Numbered from the stretch's first letter, positions 8,896-17,790 are shown. The stretch is DNA of 64,000 nt from Occallatibacter gabretensis (GCF_001449115.1 NZ_LAIJ01000001.1:62001-126000); one strand, 5' to 3'. Notes: a model not told the origin generated them from the sequence alone. Numbers and translations: made by a program.

Positions 8896-9657
8896 TCAGA
8901 TTTGACTCAGGCGAAAGGCTCGCTCCAATTCGTCCAAGGCGAGCGCGACAACCAAAGTGAGGCGGTGAAGCGTTAGGATGATGTCCGCAGTGCCGAACGA
9001 TGATTCTTGTCCGAACAATACGCGGTAGGTAGCCTTTCCCTGATCTTTGACCTTCGGGTTCTTTGCTCCCCGGATGGGGTGGGAGGCGATCTTTCCGGGC
9101 ACAACCAGCCAATCATCGACGAGGTACAAGCCTTTGTCATCCTCAATGCTGATTCCGCTCACGAATCTGAGTTCCGTACTTGCAATCAGTAACCTATGCT
9201 TGTCTTCGATGTCGAGTTCGTCAAGACACCAAATGGCATCCCCGTTCCCTCTCTTGTAGGGCTGGATTATGTCCACGATACAGTCTATGACCTGTTCGGG
9301 GACTTTCTTTTTCAGTCCGCCATTGATGGCTACCACAAGCCCATCCTTGGTGTCATGAATGGGGAACTTCGTGTACTTTGTCCGTTTGTTTCCGATAATA
9401 AATTCGATTTCATTTATGGCGTAATCAAGAGCCGTGCGAAGGTTGTGCAAGGCATCCCCCAAAACGAGGACGAAGCTATCAGTAAGGTTTTTGGTCCCTT
9501 TGACCTTCAGCAAATCATCGCCACCATTCGGGTCGTGATCGATAAAGACGAGGTACGTGTTGTCATTGACGAAGTCGCCAAAAAGGCGATTAAGATCGTT
9601 GATGTGCTTTTTGGCCCGCTCGATCTTTAGCCTTGCCTCTTTGAAGAGAATATCCAC
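8896..9657 (-). CDS. Hypothetical protein, unrecognised
   Basis: About 253 aa, soluble, no signal peptide. The N-terminal third has a helical stretch (FKEARLKIERAKKHINDLNRLF) and a conserved-looking helix (LGDALHNLRTALDYAINEIE) that I have seen in uncharacterised bacterial proteins; no enzyme motif is evident. The GTG at 9657 has GGGGA upstream; another in-frame GTG at 9714 with GGGAG close by is an alternative and would add 19 residues. Codon use is AT-richer than the neighbours, with more Asp, Lys, Ile and Asn, which suggests recent acquisition. A 25-codon ORF starts just beyond it on the opposite strand. Confidence 0.7.
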   Translation of the reverse strand: MDILFKEARLKIERAKKHINDLNRLFGDFVNDNTYLVFIDHDPNGGDDLLKVKGTKNLTDSFVLVLGDALHNLRTALDYAINEIEFIIGNKRTKYTKFPIHDTKDGLVVAINGGLKKKVPEQVIDCIVDIIQPYKRGNGDAIWCLDELDIEDKHRLLIASTELRFVSGISIEDDKGLYLVDDWLVVPGKIASHPIRGAKNPKVKDQGKATYRVLFGQESSFGTADIILTLHRLTLVVALALDELERAFRLSQI

Positions 9658-9698
9658 TGTTTTGTATCCCCAATCAAAAACTACGCTATGATAGCGCC

Positions 9699-9776
9699 AT
9701 GAAGGCGAAGCCACAGTCTCCCGAATGCGAGGCCTTTGAGAATCTGCTCGGCTCTGTCCTTAGCGTTTCCAATTAA
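9699..9776 (+). CDS. Possible truncated 25-aa ORF
   Basis: ATG to TAA frame of 26 codons, reading MKAKPQSPECEAF then ENLLGSVLSVSN. The pattern resembles the first residues of small (50-70 aa) bacterial proteins that begin with a Lys/Pro-rich start followed by a helix ending in V-L-S-V-S/P, but it stops where those would continue. It overlaps the upstream part of the accessory gene on the opposite strand. It may be a remnant or not a gene at all; no clear ribosome site is present. Confidence 0.25.
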   Translation: MKAKPQSPECEAFENLLGSVLSVSN

Positions 9777-9798
9777 GCGGCAAAAATCTCCCACAGAA

Positions 9799-9834
9799 TT
9801 GTCAATAAATTTTCAATGTGGCCTACGATATAAC
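9799..9834 (+). promoter_or_regulatory. Candidate pyrF promoter
   Basis: TTGTCA at 9799-9804 and TACGAT at 9824-9829 (19-base spacing) or TATAAC at 9829-9834 are the best promoter-like boxes before pyrF. Transcription from the first -10 box would begin at about the pyrF ATG, giving a leaderless message, which would fit the lack of a Shine-Dalgarno there. This is a visual match only. Confidence 0.3.
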
Positions 9835-9835
9835 T

Positions 9836-10600
9836 ATGGCCATTCCCGGAGTTCATTCCTATCTGCACCATGCGGCTCCTCAGGATGAGGCCCGCGAGCG
9901 AGCCCGTCAGCGGCTCATTGTGGCACTGGATGCGCCGGATGCCGCCTCCGCACAGGCAATGGTTGACCGGCTGGAAGGTAGATGCGCCTGGTTCAAGGTC
10001 GGTCTGGAGCTTTTTGTGGCTGCCGGTCCTGCCGTTATTGAGCCGCTGCAGAAGCAGGGCCATCAGATCTTTCTCGACCTGAAGCTGCATGACATTCCGA
10101 ATACCGTGGCGGGAGCTGTGCGGTCAGCCGCTGCGCTGGGTGTAAAGCTGCTGACGGTTCATGCCGCCGGAGGGCCGGCAATGCTGGCCGCCGCGCAGAA
10201 TGCGCTGGCAGGCGTAGCCAATCCGCCGGACCTGCTGGCTGTGACGGTGCTGACGAGCATGGATGAGTCGCAACTGAAGGCGATCGGGGTGCACCGGTCG
10301 GCGGCGAATCAGGTGGAGTTAATGGCCAAGCTTGGACTGGAGGCGGGGATTCGCGGGTTTGTATGCTCGCCGCTGGAAGTGGCCACGCTGCGCCAGATCA
10401 CCGGCCCGGAGGGCGTACTGGTGACGCCCGGCATTCGACCAGCGGATGGCGCGGCCGGCGACCAGAAGCGCATTGCCACGCCCACCGAGGCGCTGCAGCA
10501 GGGCGCCAGCTACCTGGTGGTAGGACGCCCGATTACGCAGGCTGCGAATCCGGCGCAGGCGGCAGAGGCGATTCTGGAAGAGATGGCACAGGTGGTTTGA
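9836..10600 (+). CDS. pyrF: Orotidine 5'-phosphate decarboxylase
   Basis: About 254 aa, catalysing OMP to UMP, the last step of de novo pyrimidine synthesis. The class-I signature is clear: RLIVALDAPD, FKVGLELFVAAG, the active-site block FLDLKLHDIPNT with the K-x-x-D pair, then VTVLTSMDE and the phosphate-binding VTPGIRPADG and YLVVGRPIT. The start is uncertain: ATG at 9836 is preferred, while a GTG at 9818 would add six residues; neither has a good ribosome site. Length is normal for this family. Confidence 0.93.
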   Translation: MAIPGVHSYLHHAAPQDEARERARQRLIVALDAPDAASAQAMVDRLEGRCAWFKVGLELFVAAGPAVIEPLQKQGHQIFLDLKLHDIPNTVAGAVRSAAALGVKLLTVHAAGGPAMLAAAQNALAGVANPPDLLAVTVLTSMDESQLKAIGVHRSAANQVELMAKLGLEAGIRGFVCSPLEVATLRQITGPEGVLVTPGIRPADGAAGDQKRIATPTEALQQGASYLVVGRPITQAANPAQAAEAILEEMAQVV

Positions 10601-10763
10601 GGCGAAATCGGAGTTTTGCTCCGGTTCTGCTGAAGGAAGCCGGCTTCACGATACGAATTGTCCAGCGATGTTTTCGAGCAGTTGATGGATGCGGTACGCC
10701 GCGTTGATTCACAGTGCAGGGTACAATTCCTCCATTTAGACGGTATGAATCCCCGGAGGATGA

Positions 10764-11283
10764 ATGAAAAAATGTTCGCTCTGCGTTGTTGTGATCTTCC
10801 TCTTAATTGCGTGCGCTCATGCGCAGAATAAGACCGATGAGGCTGCCGTCCGCGCGATTCCCCAGGCGTTTGTAGCGGCCTGGGCCAAGCATGACGGACA
10901 TGAGCTGGCAAAAATCATGTCTGAAAATGTGGACTTTGTAAACGTGGGCGCCGATTGGCTGCATGGCCGTCCTGATTTCGAGCTCTATCACACGCGTTTG
11001 CTTTCAGGCCGGTTTAAGCAGTCCTCACTGACGCTGCTTGATACCGCTATCAGCTTCCTCCGTCCTGATCTGGCGGTTCTTCATTGGACATGGCGCATCA
11101 CGGGGGATGGGCACGAAGACCCAGCCACGCATGAGCCGCAGGGGCATGTTTACGATGATCGTTGAAAAGCGAGGCGGCGTTTGGCTGGTCGCGGTGGCGC
11201 AGAACACCAATCAGATGACTGGACCGAACGCCGAACTGGAGGGAATCAAGCCCCCGATCGCTTTTCCTCCAATGACGAAATAG
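10764..11283 (+). pseudogene. SgcJ/DUF4440-like secreted protein, frameshifted
   Basis: The first frame (10764-11165) gives a signal peptide (MKKCSLCVVVIFLLIACAHA) and an NTF2-like/SnoaL-type domain: VRAIPQAFVAAWAKHDGHEL, FVNVGADWLHGR, LAVLHWTWRITGDG, typical of the SgcJ/EcaC oxidoreductase-like family. It then runs out of register after THEP and stops at 11165. The expected last strands (RRGMFTMIVEKRGGVWLVAVAQNTN) continue in the next frame to a stop at 11283. One extra base near 11131-11147, close to a GGGG run, explains this. GGAGGA precedes the ATG. It is either a real inactivating indel or a sequencing error. Confidence 0.75.
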
Positions 11284-11361
11284 ATCGCACCTTGAAAGAC
11301 CGCCTCGACTCATCGCCCGTCAGCGGTGTATGGAGATGTTAACTGGAATCCGGAGTGAACG

Positions 11362-11777
11362 ATGGACTATAGCCATCTATACGAGTTCCTTTCGCAGCGG
11401 CGTCTTGCGTGCTTGTGACGACCTCCGCGAATGGAACTCCGGAGTCTGCATTGATGGGTATTGCGGTCACGGCTGAGTTGGAGATTGTCTTCGATACGCT
11501 TACGTCTTCCCGCAAGTATCCGAACCTCATTGCTCGTCCAGCATGCTCATTGGTAGTTGGATGGGAGAACGAGGAGACAGTGCAGATAGAAGGAATCGCC
11601 AGAGCGCCGCTTGGGGCAGAGCTCCAGCGATATCAAGAGAGGTACTTTGCAGTATGGCCAGATGGGCAAAATCGAATGAGCTGGCACAACATTGCTTATT
11701 TCGTGGTTAAGCCGCACTGGGTTCGGTATAGCAATTTCGGAAGCAATCCTCCGCAGATCAGCGAGGGCATTTACTAA
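11362..11777 (+). pseudogene. Pyridoxamine-phosphate-oxidase-like protein, frameshifted
   Basis: Starting at ATG 11362, with GGAG six bases upstream, the frame reads MDYSHLYEFLSQRRLA and then hits TGA at 11416. The rest of a split-barrel flavin-binding protein continues in another frame from about 11409: VLVTTSANGTPESALMGIA, IVFDTLTSSRKYPNL, HWVRYSNF, to the stop at 11777. The two parts join exactly if one base is missing near 11408 (expected L-A-V-L-V-T). A downstream GTG at 11409 could start a shortened 122-aa protein, but it would lack the first strand. The full-length family member would be about 138 aa. Confidence 0.72.
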
Positions 11778-12397
11778 TTTGTAATTGTGCTGTCGGTTGA
11801 AGCCTGCGGACTGGTCACTTGCCAACCACTGTTCGTCTTTACCAGCGTAGCGGTTGCGCTCTGTTGGCCTGAGGTGTCATTCGCGACCTTGGGAAATGCC
11901 GTCTTCATCTCTGCTGAATTAGCCCAGTCTGGAACGCTCGCAACATCATAGTGGTAAGTCACTGTGAACTGCGTGGCATCGGGATTATCCGCAGGGGTAA
12001 AGCTATCGACAGTGGTTACCTCACGGTGGCCGAAACAGAAGTTACCGTATCCGGGTTGCGTCTGATCCGCTGTCCAGGTGGTGCGGCCCTTGTCGGAGAG
12101 ATCATAATCGTTGACCTGCTTGGAGCCGATGAGGAAGCGTTTCTTCTCCGCTGACTTACGCACCAGGAGGCCTGCATCGGTAAGTGCGTCGAAGCCCTTG
12201 GTCTGGTCGTCATTCGATGTATCGGCCTGTGCCGGGAACTTCTTCGGGCTCGACCACACGCACGCCTGCCGTGCCTGGTAATAGTCGTTGATCGCCGACT
12301 TGAATGCGCTCTTATCTACCATATTTGTCTTGCGGCATCCTGCTGCGATCAGCATGGCGCCGCATGCTGCCAAGCCAAGAATATATTTTGCTTGCAT
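11774..12397 (-). CDS. Putative lipoprotein
   Basis: 207-aa protein with a lipoprotein signal: MQAKYILGLAACGAMLIAAGC, lipobox IAAGC with Cys at 21. The ATG at 12397 has GGGAG about nine bases upstream; a longer reading would run into the metE riboswitch and is rejected. The body (INDYYQARQACVWSSPKKFP, then FCFGHREVTTVDSFTPADN and VTYHYDVASVPDWA) matches no family I can name with certainty. It overlaps the end of the preceding gene on the opposite strand by four bases. Its role is unknown. Confidence 0.8.
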   Translation of the reverse strand: MQAKYILGLAACGAMLIAAGCRKTNMVDKSAFKSAINDYYQARQACVWSSPKKFPAQADTSNDDQTKGFDALTDAGLLVRKSAEKKRFLIGSKQVNDYDLSDKGRTTWTADQTQPGYGNFCFGHREVTTVDSFTPADNPDATQFTVTYHYDVASVPDWANSAEMKTAFPKVANDTSGQQSATATLVKTNSGWQVTSPQASTDSTITN

Positions 12398-12547
12398 TGA
12401 GAAAATCTCCCTGCACGCTATGATGCAAAACCGGGCGTGGTGGCAGTCCGCGATGAAAATACTCAAAATAACAGCGCACTGACAGATCTGATCGTAGGTA
12501 TCCTTCACGCCGCGCTTTCGCTCTTGAAGTACACTGCTTACGAGCAG

Positions 12548-12722
12548 GTCAGATCGCTTATGGCGGTTTGTTAAACGGGAAGCTGGTGAAAATCCAGCGC
12601 TGTCCCGCAGCGGTGATGGGAACGAAATGTTGCACGGCGCAAGCCAACGCACTGCCTTTTGCGAGGTGGGAAGCGGCAACAGAGTAGGCAGCCCAGAGTC
12701 CGAATACCGGCCTGCCGCCACC
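12548..12722 (+). ncRNA. Cobalamin (B12) riboswitch upstream of metE
   Basis: The hallmark segments are present in order: an upstream arm near 12550-12575, GGGAAGCTGGTGAAAATCC at 12577-12595, CTGTCCCGCAGCGGT around 12600-12614, a variable region, then the B12-box-like GCCCAGAGTCCGAATACC followed by GGCCTGCC ending near 12716. It precedes metE by about 150 bases on the same strand. Cobalamin binding normally lowers expression of the B12-independent enzyme MetE, so the organism would use it when B12 is scarce. The expression platform was not resolved. Confidence 0.92.
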
Positions 12723-12873
12723 ACCACGGAAGCGCTGGACGCTGACCGTGGGTGCGCTGAGGATGCCGTTCTCGTGGACTGGGCCGGTGACCACTGCCTG
12801 CTTGTGCGCGTTGCTGCGCCGCCAAGCATGCCTGCGCATGGGTGGTTCTTTCATGCAACAAGGAGAGAACCAG

Positions 12874-15150
12874 ATGCCTGCAGATACCGCACTTGATATT
12901 TCTAAACTTAAAACCGCAAATCTTGGATTTCCTCGCATGGGCTCACAGCGTGAGCTGAAGTTTGCACTGGAAGGCTACTGGGCAGGCAAGCGTACGGAGG
13001 CTGACCTGCTTGCGGTGGCGAAGGGCCTTCGCGAAGAGCACTGGAAGCTGCAACGCGATGCGGGAATCCATTTCATTCCGTCGAATGATTTCTCCCTCTA
13101 TGACCAGGTGCTGGATACGCTTGTGCTGCTTGGCGCAACGCCGGAGCGCTTTGGAACGGGCGCTGTGACGCTGGAGCGCTACTTTGCAATGGCGCGCAAC
13201 AGCCGCGAACAGACGGCAATGGAGATGACGAAGTGGTTCGATACGAACTACCACTACCTGGTGCCGGAGTGGAGCGCGGGCATTTCGTTTGCTGTGGATA
13301 CGACGAAGCTGGTGAACGAGATTCATGAGGCGCGGCTGCTTGGCATTGAAACACGGCCAGTGCTGATTGGACCGATTACGCTGCTGCTTCTGGGCAAGGC
13401 TGCGGATGGATTTGATGCGTTCTCTCTTGCCGACAAGCTGATCGAAGCATATAAGAAGGTGCTGGCGCGACTGGTGGAGGAGAAGATCTCATGGGTGCAG
13501 ATCGATGAGCCAATTCTTGCCACCGATCTGCCGGAGGGAGCGGTGGATCTTTTCCGCAGGGTTTACAGGCAGCTAGGATCGGTTCCGATCAAGCTGATGC
13601 TGACGACGTATTTTGATCGGCTGGCGGAGAATCTGCCAGTGGCGATTGATGCTAATACAACGGGGCTGCATATCGATGTGGTGCGCGCTCCGCAGCAGCT
13701 TGAGGAGGTGCTTGCGGTTCTGCAGCCGCATCAGTTGTTGAGCGTGGGATGCGTGGAGGGCCGGAATATCTGGCTGACGAACTTTGCGGAGGCTTCTGCG
13801 ATGTTGTCTCGCGCAGTGGATGTGCTTGGCGAGAAGCGCGTGATTGTGGCGCCGTCGTGCTCATTGCTGCATGTGCCGCACGATCTGCGCAGTGAGACGA
13901 AGCTGCCGGCGCGGCTAAAGAGCTGGTTGCGTTTTGCAGAAGAAAAGCTGGGCGAGATTGTTGCGCTGGCGAAGGGCGACGACGCGATAGCAGTACAGAA
14001 TGCGGCTGCGATTGCGGACAGAGCTGCGGCTGAGTCATCCACCAATCGCGAGGTGCGTGCGCAGCTTGATGCGCTCAAGGAGATTGATTTCTCCCGCGAA
14101 TTTCCTTATGGCGAGCGGGCGGGAGCGCAACGCGACGCGCTGGGATTGCCGCTGTTTCCGACGACGACGATTGGATCGTTTCCGCAAACGGCTGATGTGC
14201 GCAAGCATCGCGCGGCACATAAGCATGGACACGAAACAGATGAGGCGTACGAGGCATTTCTGCGTGAGGCGATTGAGAGCTGCATCCGGCGGCAGGAAGA
14301 GATTGGGCTGGATGTGCTGGTTCACGGTGAGTTTGAGCGCAACGACATGGTGGAATACTTTGCCGAGTTTCTCGAAGGCTTTGCGTTCACCGAGAATGGA
14401 TGGGTGCAGAGCTATGGTTCGCGCTGTGTAAAGCCGCCGATTATCTTTGGCGATGTTTCGCGCCCGCAGCCGATGACGGTGCGATGGAGCGAGTATGCGA
14501 GATCGCTGACCGAGAGGCCAATGAAGGGAATGCTGACGGGGCCGATCACGATTCTGCAGTGGTCATTTGTGCGTAACGATATTCCGCGCCGGGATACTTC
14601 ATGGCAGATTGCGCTGGCTCTGCGCTCAGAGGTGCAGGATCTGGAGGCAGCGGGGATTCCGATCATCCAGGTGGACGAGCCGGCGCTGCGCGAGGGATTG
14701 CCGCTGAGGCGGAGGGAGTGGGAAGCGTACCTCGACTGGGCCGTGAAGGCGTTCCGGCTTTCGACGAGCGGCGTGCGCAACGAAACGCAGATTCATACGC
14801 ATATGTGCTACTGCGCGTTCGAAGACATTCTTCCATCGATTGCTGCACTCGATGCGGATGTGATCTCGATGGAGTCGGCGCGGTCAAAGATGGAACTGCT
14901 CGATGTTTTTCGCGCAAACAGCTACCCGAATGAGATTGGGCCGGGCGTGTACGACATTCACTCGCCGCGTGTGCCGGATGCGGATGAGATGTATGCGTTG
15001 CTTCAGCTTGCGGTGCAGGTGATTAAGCCGGAGCAGCTTTGGGTGAATCCTGATTGCGGACTGAAGACGCGCGGCTGGCCGGAGACTGAGGCGGCGCTGA
15101 ACAATATGTGTGCGGCAGCGGTGCGGCTTCGTGCTGAGATGCAGGTATAA
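12874..15150 (+). CDS. metE: Cobalamin-independent methionine synthase
   Basis: 758-aa 5-methyltetrahydropteroyltriglutamate-homocysteine methyltransferase, the final step of methionine synthesis. The ATG at 12874 follows AGGAGAG; an upstream ATG in the same frame lies in the riboswitch leader and is rejected. The N-terminal half begins with FPRMGSQRELKFALEGYW. The zinc site is intact: H643 and C645 in IHTHMCYC, E667 in SMESARSK and C728 in NPDCGLKTRGW, offset by two from E. coli MetE. Length matches the family. Control by the B12 riboswitch upstream is expected. A convergent LysR gene follows. Confidence 0.97.
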   Translation: MPADTALDISKLKTANLGFPRMGSQRELKFALEGYWAGKRTEADLLAVAKGLREEHWKLQRDAGIHFIPSNDFSLYDQVLDTLVLLGATPERFGTGAVTLERYFAMARNSREQTAMEMTKWFDTNYHYLVPEWSAGISFAVDTTKLVNEIHEARLLGIETRPVLIGPITLLLLGKAADGFDAFSLADKLIEAYKKVLARLVEEKISWVQIDEPILATDLPEGAVDLFRRVYRQLGSVPIKLMLTTYFDRLAENLPVAIDANTTGLHIDVVRAPQQLEEVLAVLQPHQLLSVGCVEGRNIWLTNFAEASAMLSRAVDVLGEKRVIVAPSCSLLHVPHDLRSETKLPARLKSWLRFAEEKLGEIVALAKGDDAIAVQNAAAIADRAAAESSTNREVRAQLDALKEIDFSREFPYGERAGAQRDALGLPLFPTTTIGSFPQTADVRKHRAAHKHGHETDEAYEAFLREAIESCIRRQEEIGLDVLVHGEFERNDMVEYFAEFLEGFAFTENGWVQSYGSRCVKPPIIFGDVSRPQPMTVRWSEYARSLTERPMKGMLTGPITILQWSFVRNDIPRRDTSWQIALALRSEVQDLEAAGIPIIQVDEPALREGLPLRRREWEAYLDWAVKAFRLSTSGVRNETQIHTHMCYCAFEDILPSIAALDADVISMESARSKMELLDVFRANSYPNEIGPGVYDIHSPRVPDADEMYALLQLAVQVIKPEQLWVNPDCGLKTRGWPETEAALNNMCAAAVRLRAEMQV

Positions 15151-15208
15151 GTCGTCGGGGTCTGATGGCTCCGACTTCCTCTGCATGCGAGAGGGAAAGC
15201 GGAGCCAG

Positions 15209-16141
15209 CTACCGATTTCCGCGGTTGTTTTCGGAGACGCTTGCGATGAGCTTTTCAAGTCGGGAGAGAAATAACTTCAGTACGGGAGAGTGATTGGCTT
15301 TGCGATAACCGATCGATAGATCGATCTTTGGGCCGGGACCTTGCAGCGGGCGGGTTGTGACCGATTCAGGAAGAAAGGTTCTTGCATAGCGAGGCAGGAG
15401 GGCAATGCCCTGAGTGGAGGTGATGAGAGACATTACACCGCCGAGATTGTCGACTTCATGACTTGGTCTGATTTCGACGTGATTGTCTTTGAGGTATCGG
15501 TCTATCGTTCGGCGGAGCGCCGGCTGTTTTCCTGAAATGCTGAGAGCTGTTCCGGAGATGCTGATGAATGTTTCACGAATAATCTCTTCAATACGGATGG
15601 TGCTTTTGGCAGCGAAAGGATGATTTGAAGGCAGGAAGACCTCGAATGATTCTTCGACGAGTGTTCTGAATTCGAGATCGTTGCTGCCGTCTTCTCTGCG
15701 CAGGAACGCCACATCGATTCCGCCATGCAGGAGAGCTGTTGCGAGCTGGGGGGAATTCTGGGTGGAGATCACTACATGGATGTTGGGTAGTTCATCGCGA
15801 AGAATTTTCAGAGTCTCGGGGAGCCACGTTGTGTCGTGGCCGATCATGAAGCCTAACGCGAAAGAAGGCTTTGCCGGATGGGCGATTTGCCGGGCGGATT
15901 GCACGGCGGTCTCTGCCTGAGAGAGCATTACGCGTGCGTGGTCGAGAAATACGCGGCCCGCAGGTGTGAGTTCTACGCCTCTTGCTCCCCTGATCAGGAG
16001 CGGCGTGCCTACCTCGTTCTCAAGATCGCGAATCTGCCGGCTCAAGGACGGCTGAGTCGTATGCAGTTTCATTTCTGCCGCAAGCTTGAGGCTTCGCGCT
16101 TCTGCAACGGCCACGAAATACCGAAGATGCCTTAGTTCCAA
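15209..16141 (-). CDS. LysR-family transcriptional regulator
   Basis: 310 aa with the typical N-terminal winged helix-turn-helix (MELRHLRYFVAVAEARSLKLAAE...TQPSLSRQIRDLE...GTPLLIRG) and a C-terminal effector-binding domain (about 90-300). The opening residues resemble the CatR/BenM/HcaR branch. It is divergent from the SDR gene that starts at 16337 across a 195-base gap, so the SDR, and perhaps the PfpI gene after it, are the probable targets. The ligand is unknown. Confidence 0.93.
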   Translation of the reverse strand: MELRHLRYFVAVAEARSLKLAAEMKLHTTQPSLSRQIRDLENEVGTPLLIRGARGVELTPAGRVFLDHARVMLSQAETAVQSARQIAHPAKPSFALGFMIGHDTTWLPETLKILRDELPNIHVVISTQNSPQLATALLHGGIDVAFLRREDGSNDLEFRTLVEESFEVFLPSNHPFAAKSTIRIEEIIRETFISISGTALSISGKQPALRRTIDRYLKDNHVEIRPSHEVDNLGGVMSLITSTQGIALLPRYARTFLPESVTTRPLQGPGPKIDLSIGYRKANHSPVLKLFLSRLEKLIASVSENNRGNR

Positions 16142-16336
16142 ACTTCACCTCTGCCTGAAAAGCATAACCTGTGAGCTTACAAAGCAATGTTACCGGTGAC
16201 ATTTTCAGGTATGGTCAGGAAGGCTGTCTTTCGCACGGCGACGTGTGGCTGCAGGCAGGAGTCGCGCGACAGCTTTCGCTTTTACTCGCTTTTAACTCAA
16301 AGCACACACCATTTGCCTAACAGAAAGGGAAGGTAT

Positions 16337-17080
16337 ATGTCTCATTCACTCAAAGGAAAAGTTGCGCTTGTCACAGGCGGATCGCGCGGGATAGGCGCCG
16401 CTATTGCTAAACGTCTGGCGGCGGATGGAGCCAACGTTGCTATCACGTATGCAAAGGATGCTGACTCCGCTTCCAGCGTGGTGAAGGCGATTGAAGAGGC
16501 CGGCGGAAAGGGTGTTGCCATCCAGGCAGATGCCGCTAATGCGGAAGCAGTGAAGAGCGCGGTGGAGAAAGCGGTTGCCGCGCTGGGCAAGCTGGACATA
16601 CTGGTGAACAATGCAGGGACAGCGATTCCAAAGCCGTTTGTGGAGGCGACGCTGGAAGAGCTGGACCATGTGATTAACCTGAATGTGCGAGGCGTATTTG
16701 TGACGACGCAGGCAGCGTTGAAGCACATGAATGACAATGGGCGCGTCATCATGATTGGTTCCTGCGTGGGAGAAAAGAACATGACACCGGGATTGGCCGC
16801 ATATGCGGCTACCAAGGGCGCTGTGAAGATGTTTTCGCAGAGCCTTTCGAGAGAGGTGGGCGAGCGCGGAATCACCGTCAACAATGTGCAGCCAGGACCG
16901 ATTGATACTGATCTGAATCCGGCTTCGGGTGACTGGGCGACGCCTCAACTGGCGGTAACTGCGCTGAAGCGTTACGGGAAGGTGGAAGAGGTTGCTGCGC
17001 TGGTGGCGTTTATCGCGAGCCCAGAGTCTTCTTACATCACCGGCGCTAATCTCACTGTGGATGGTGGGACGAACGCTTGA
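16337..17080 (+). CDS. Short-chain dehydrogenase/reductase (3-oxoacyl-ACP reductase-like)
   Basis: 247-aa classical SDR using NAD(P)(H). Motifs: cofactor loop TGGSRGIGAA, structural NNAG, catalytic Ser in IMIGSCVG, and YAATK with the catalytic Tyr and Lys; the C-terminal NNVQPGPIDTDLNP and ITGANLTVDGG are typical. The ATG at 16337 has GGGAAGG upstream. It is divergent from a LysR gene, a common arrangement for SDRs under substrate control. Substrate unknown; FabG-like family naming does not prove a fatty-acid role, because no fab genes are close. Confidence 0.93.
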   Translation: MSHSLKGKVALVTGGSRGIGAAIAKRLAADGANVAITYAKDADSASSVVKAIEEAGGKGVAIQADAANAEAVKSAVEKAVAALGKLDILVNNAGTAIPKPFVEATLEELDHVINLNVRGVFVTTQAALKHMNDNGRVIMIGSCVGEKNMTPGLAAYAATKGAVKMFSQSLSREVGERGITVNNVQPGPIDTDLNPASGDWATPQLAVTALKRYGKVEEVAALVAFIASPESSYITGANLTVDGGTNA

Positions 17081-17106
17081 AAGGTTAACTTTTTTGCTCA
17101 ATTCAT

Positions 17107-17135
17107 CCGGGGCCTGCGGGTCCCGGTTTTCCTTT
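17107..17135 (+). terminator. Intrinsic terminator after SDR gene
   Basis: An 8-bp stem (17107-17114 with 17119-17126, one G-T pair, loop TGCG) followed by TTTTCCTTT. It lies 26 bases after the SDR stop and would separate it from the PfpI gene. Confidence 0.7.
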
Positions 17136-17218
17136 GGGGATACCGGCGGCAACCCTGTTCATTTCCTTTGCGTCCTAAGATCGCTGGAACGAAGTGCGAA
17201 AACGGAAATGGAGGAATT

Positions 17219-17782
17219 ATGGATTCTGCATCATTGAAGGGAAAGAAGATTGCCATTCTGGCAACGGACGGGTTTGAGCAGGCGGAGTTGATGGAGCCGC
17301 GGAAGGCGCTGGACGAGGCAGGCGCGACAACGGTGGTGATTTCACCGAAGGACGGTGAGATCAAGGGGTGGAAATCCAAGGATTGGGGTGACTCGGTAAA
17401 AGTGGATAAGGCCGTGGCCGATGCAAATCCGAATGATTATGACGCGCTGGTGTTGCCGGGCGGCGTGATCAATCCCGATCATCTGCGGATGGATGCGGCG
17501 GTGGTGAACTTTGTGAAGCAGTTTGCAGCCACAGGCAAGACGACGGCGGCGGTTTGCCACGGGCCGTGGACTCTGCTGGAGGTGGGCGTGCTGAAGGGCA
17601 GGACGGTGACTTCCTGGCCGAGCCTGAAGACCGATCTGAAGAATGCGGGAGCAACGTGGGTGGATCAGGAAGTGGTGATTGACGGGCAGTTTATCTTCAG
17701 CCGCAATCCGGATGATCTGCCTGCATTTAATCGGGCGATTATTGAATCGGTGAGCAAGGGAGTGCAGCAGCGGGCGGCGTAG
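17219..17782 (+). CDS. DJ-1/PfpI-family protein
   Basis: 187-aa single-domain protein of the PfpI/YhbO type. The nucleophile-elbow Cys is in AAVCHGPW; the N-terminal KKIAILATDGFEQAEL and VLPGGVINPDHLR are conserved family segments. Members act as deglycases/stress chaperones or intracellular proteases; the sequence does not decide between these. The ATG at 17219 has GGAGG just upstream. It faces the acetyltransferase gene, whose stop lies eight bases beyond its own. Confidence 0.92.
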   Translation: MDSASLKGKKIAILATDGFEQAELMEPRKALDEAGATTVVISPKDGEIKGWKSKDWGDSVKVDKAVADANPNDYDALVLPGGVINPDHLRMDAAVVNFVKQFAATGKTTAAVCHGPWTLLEVGVLKGRTVTSWPSLKTDLKNAGATWVDQEVVIDGQFIFSRNPDDLPAFNRAIIESVSKGVQQRAA

Positions 17783-17790
17783 GTCAGTGG

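Noticed and set aside
12748..12873. Longer metE start within the leader
   Set aside because: The upstream in-frame ATG falls in the riboswitch leader; the ATG at 12874 has its own ribosome site and gives the family's usual length.
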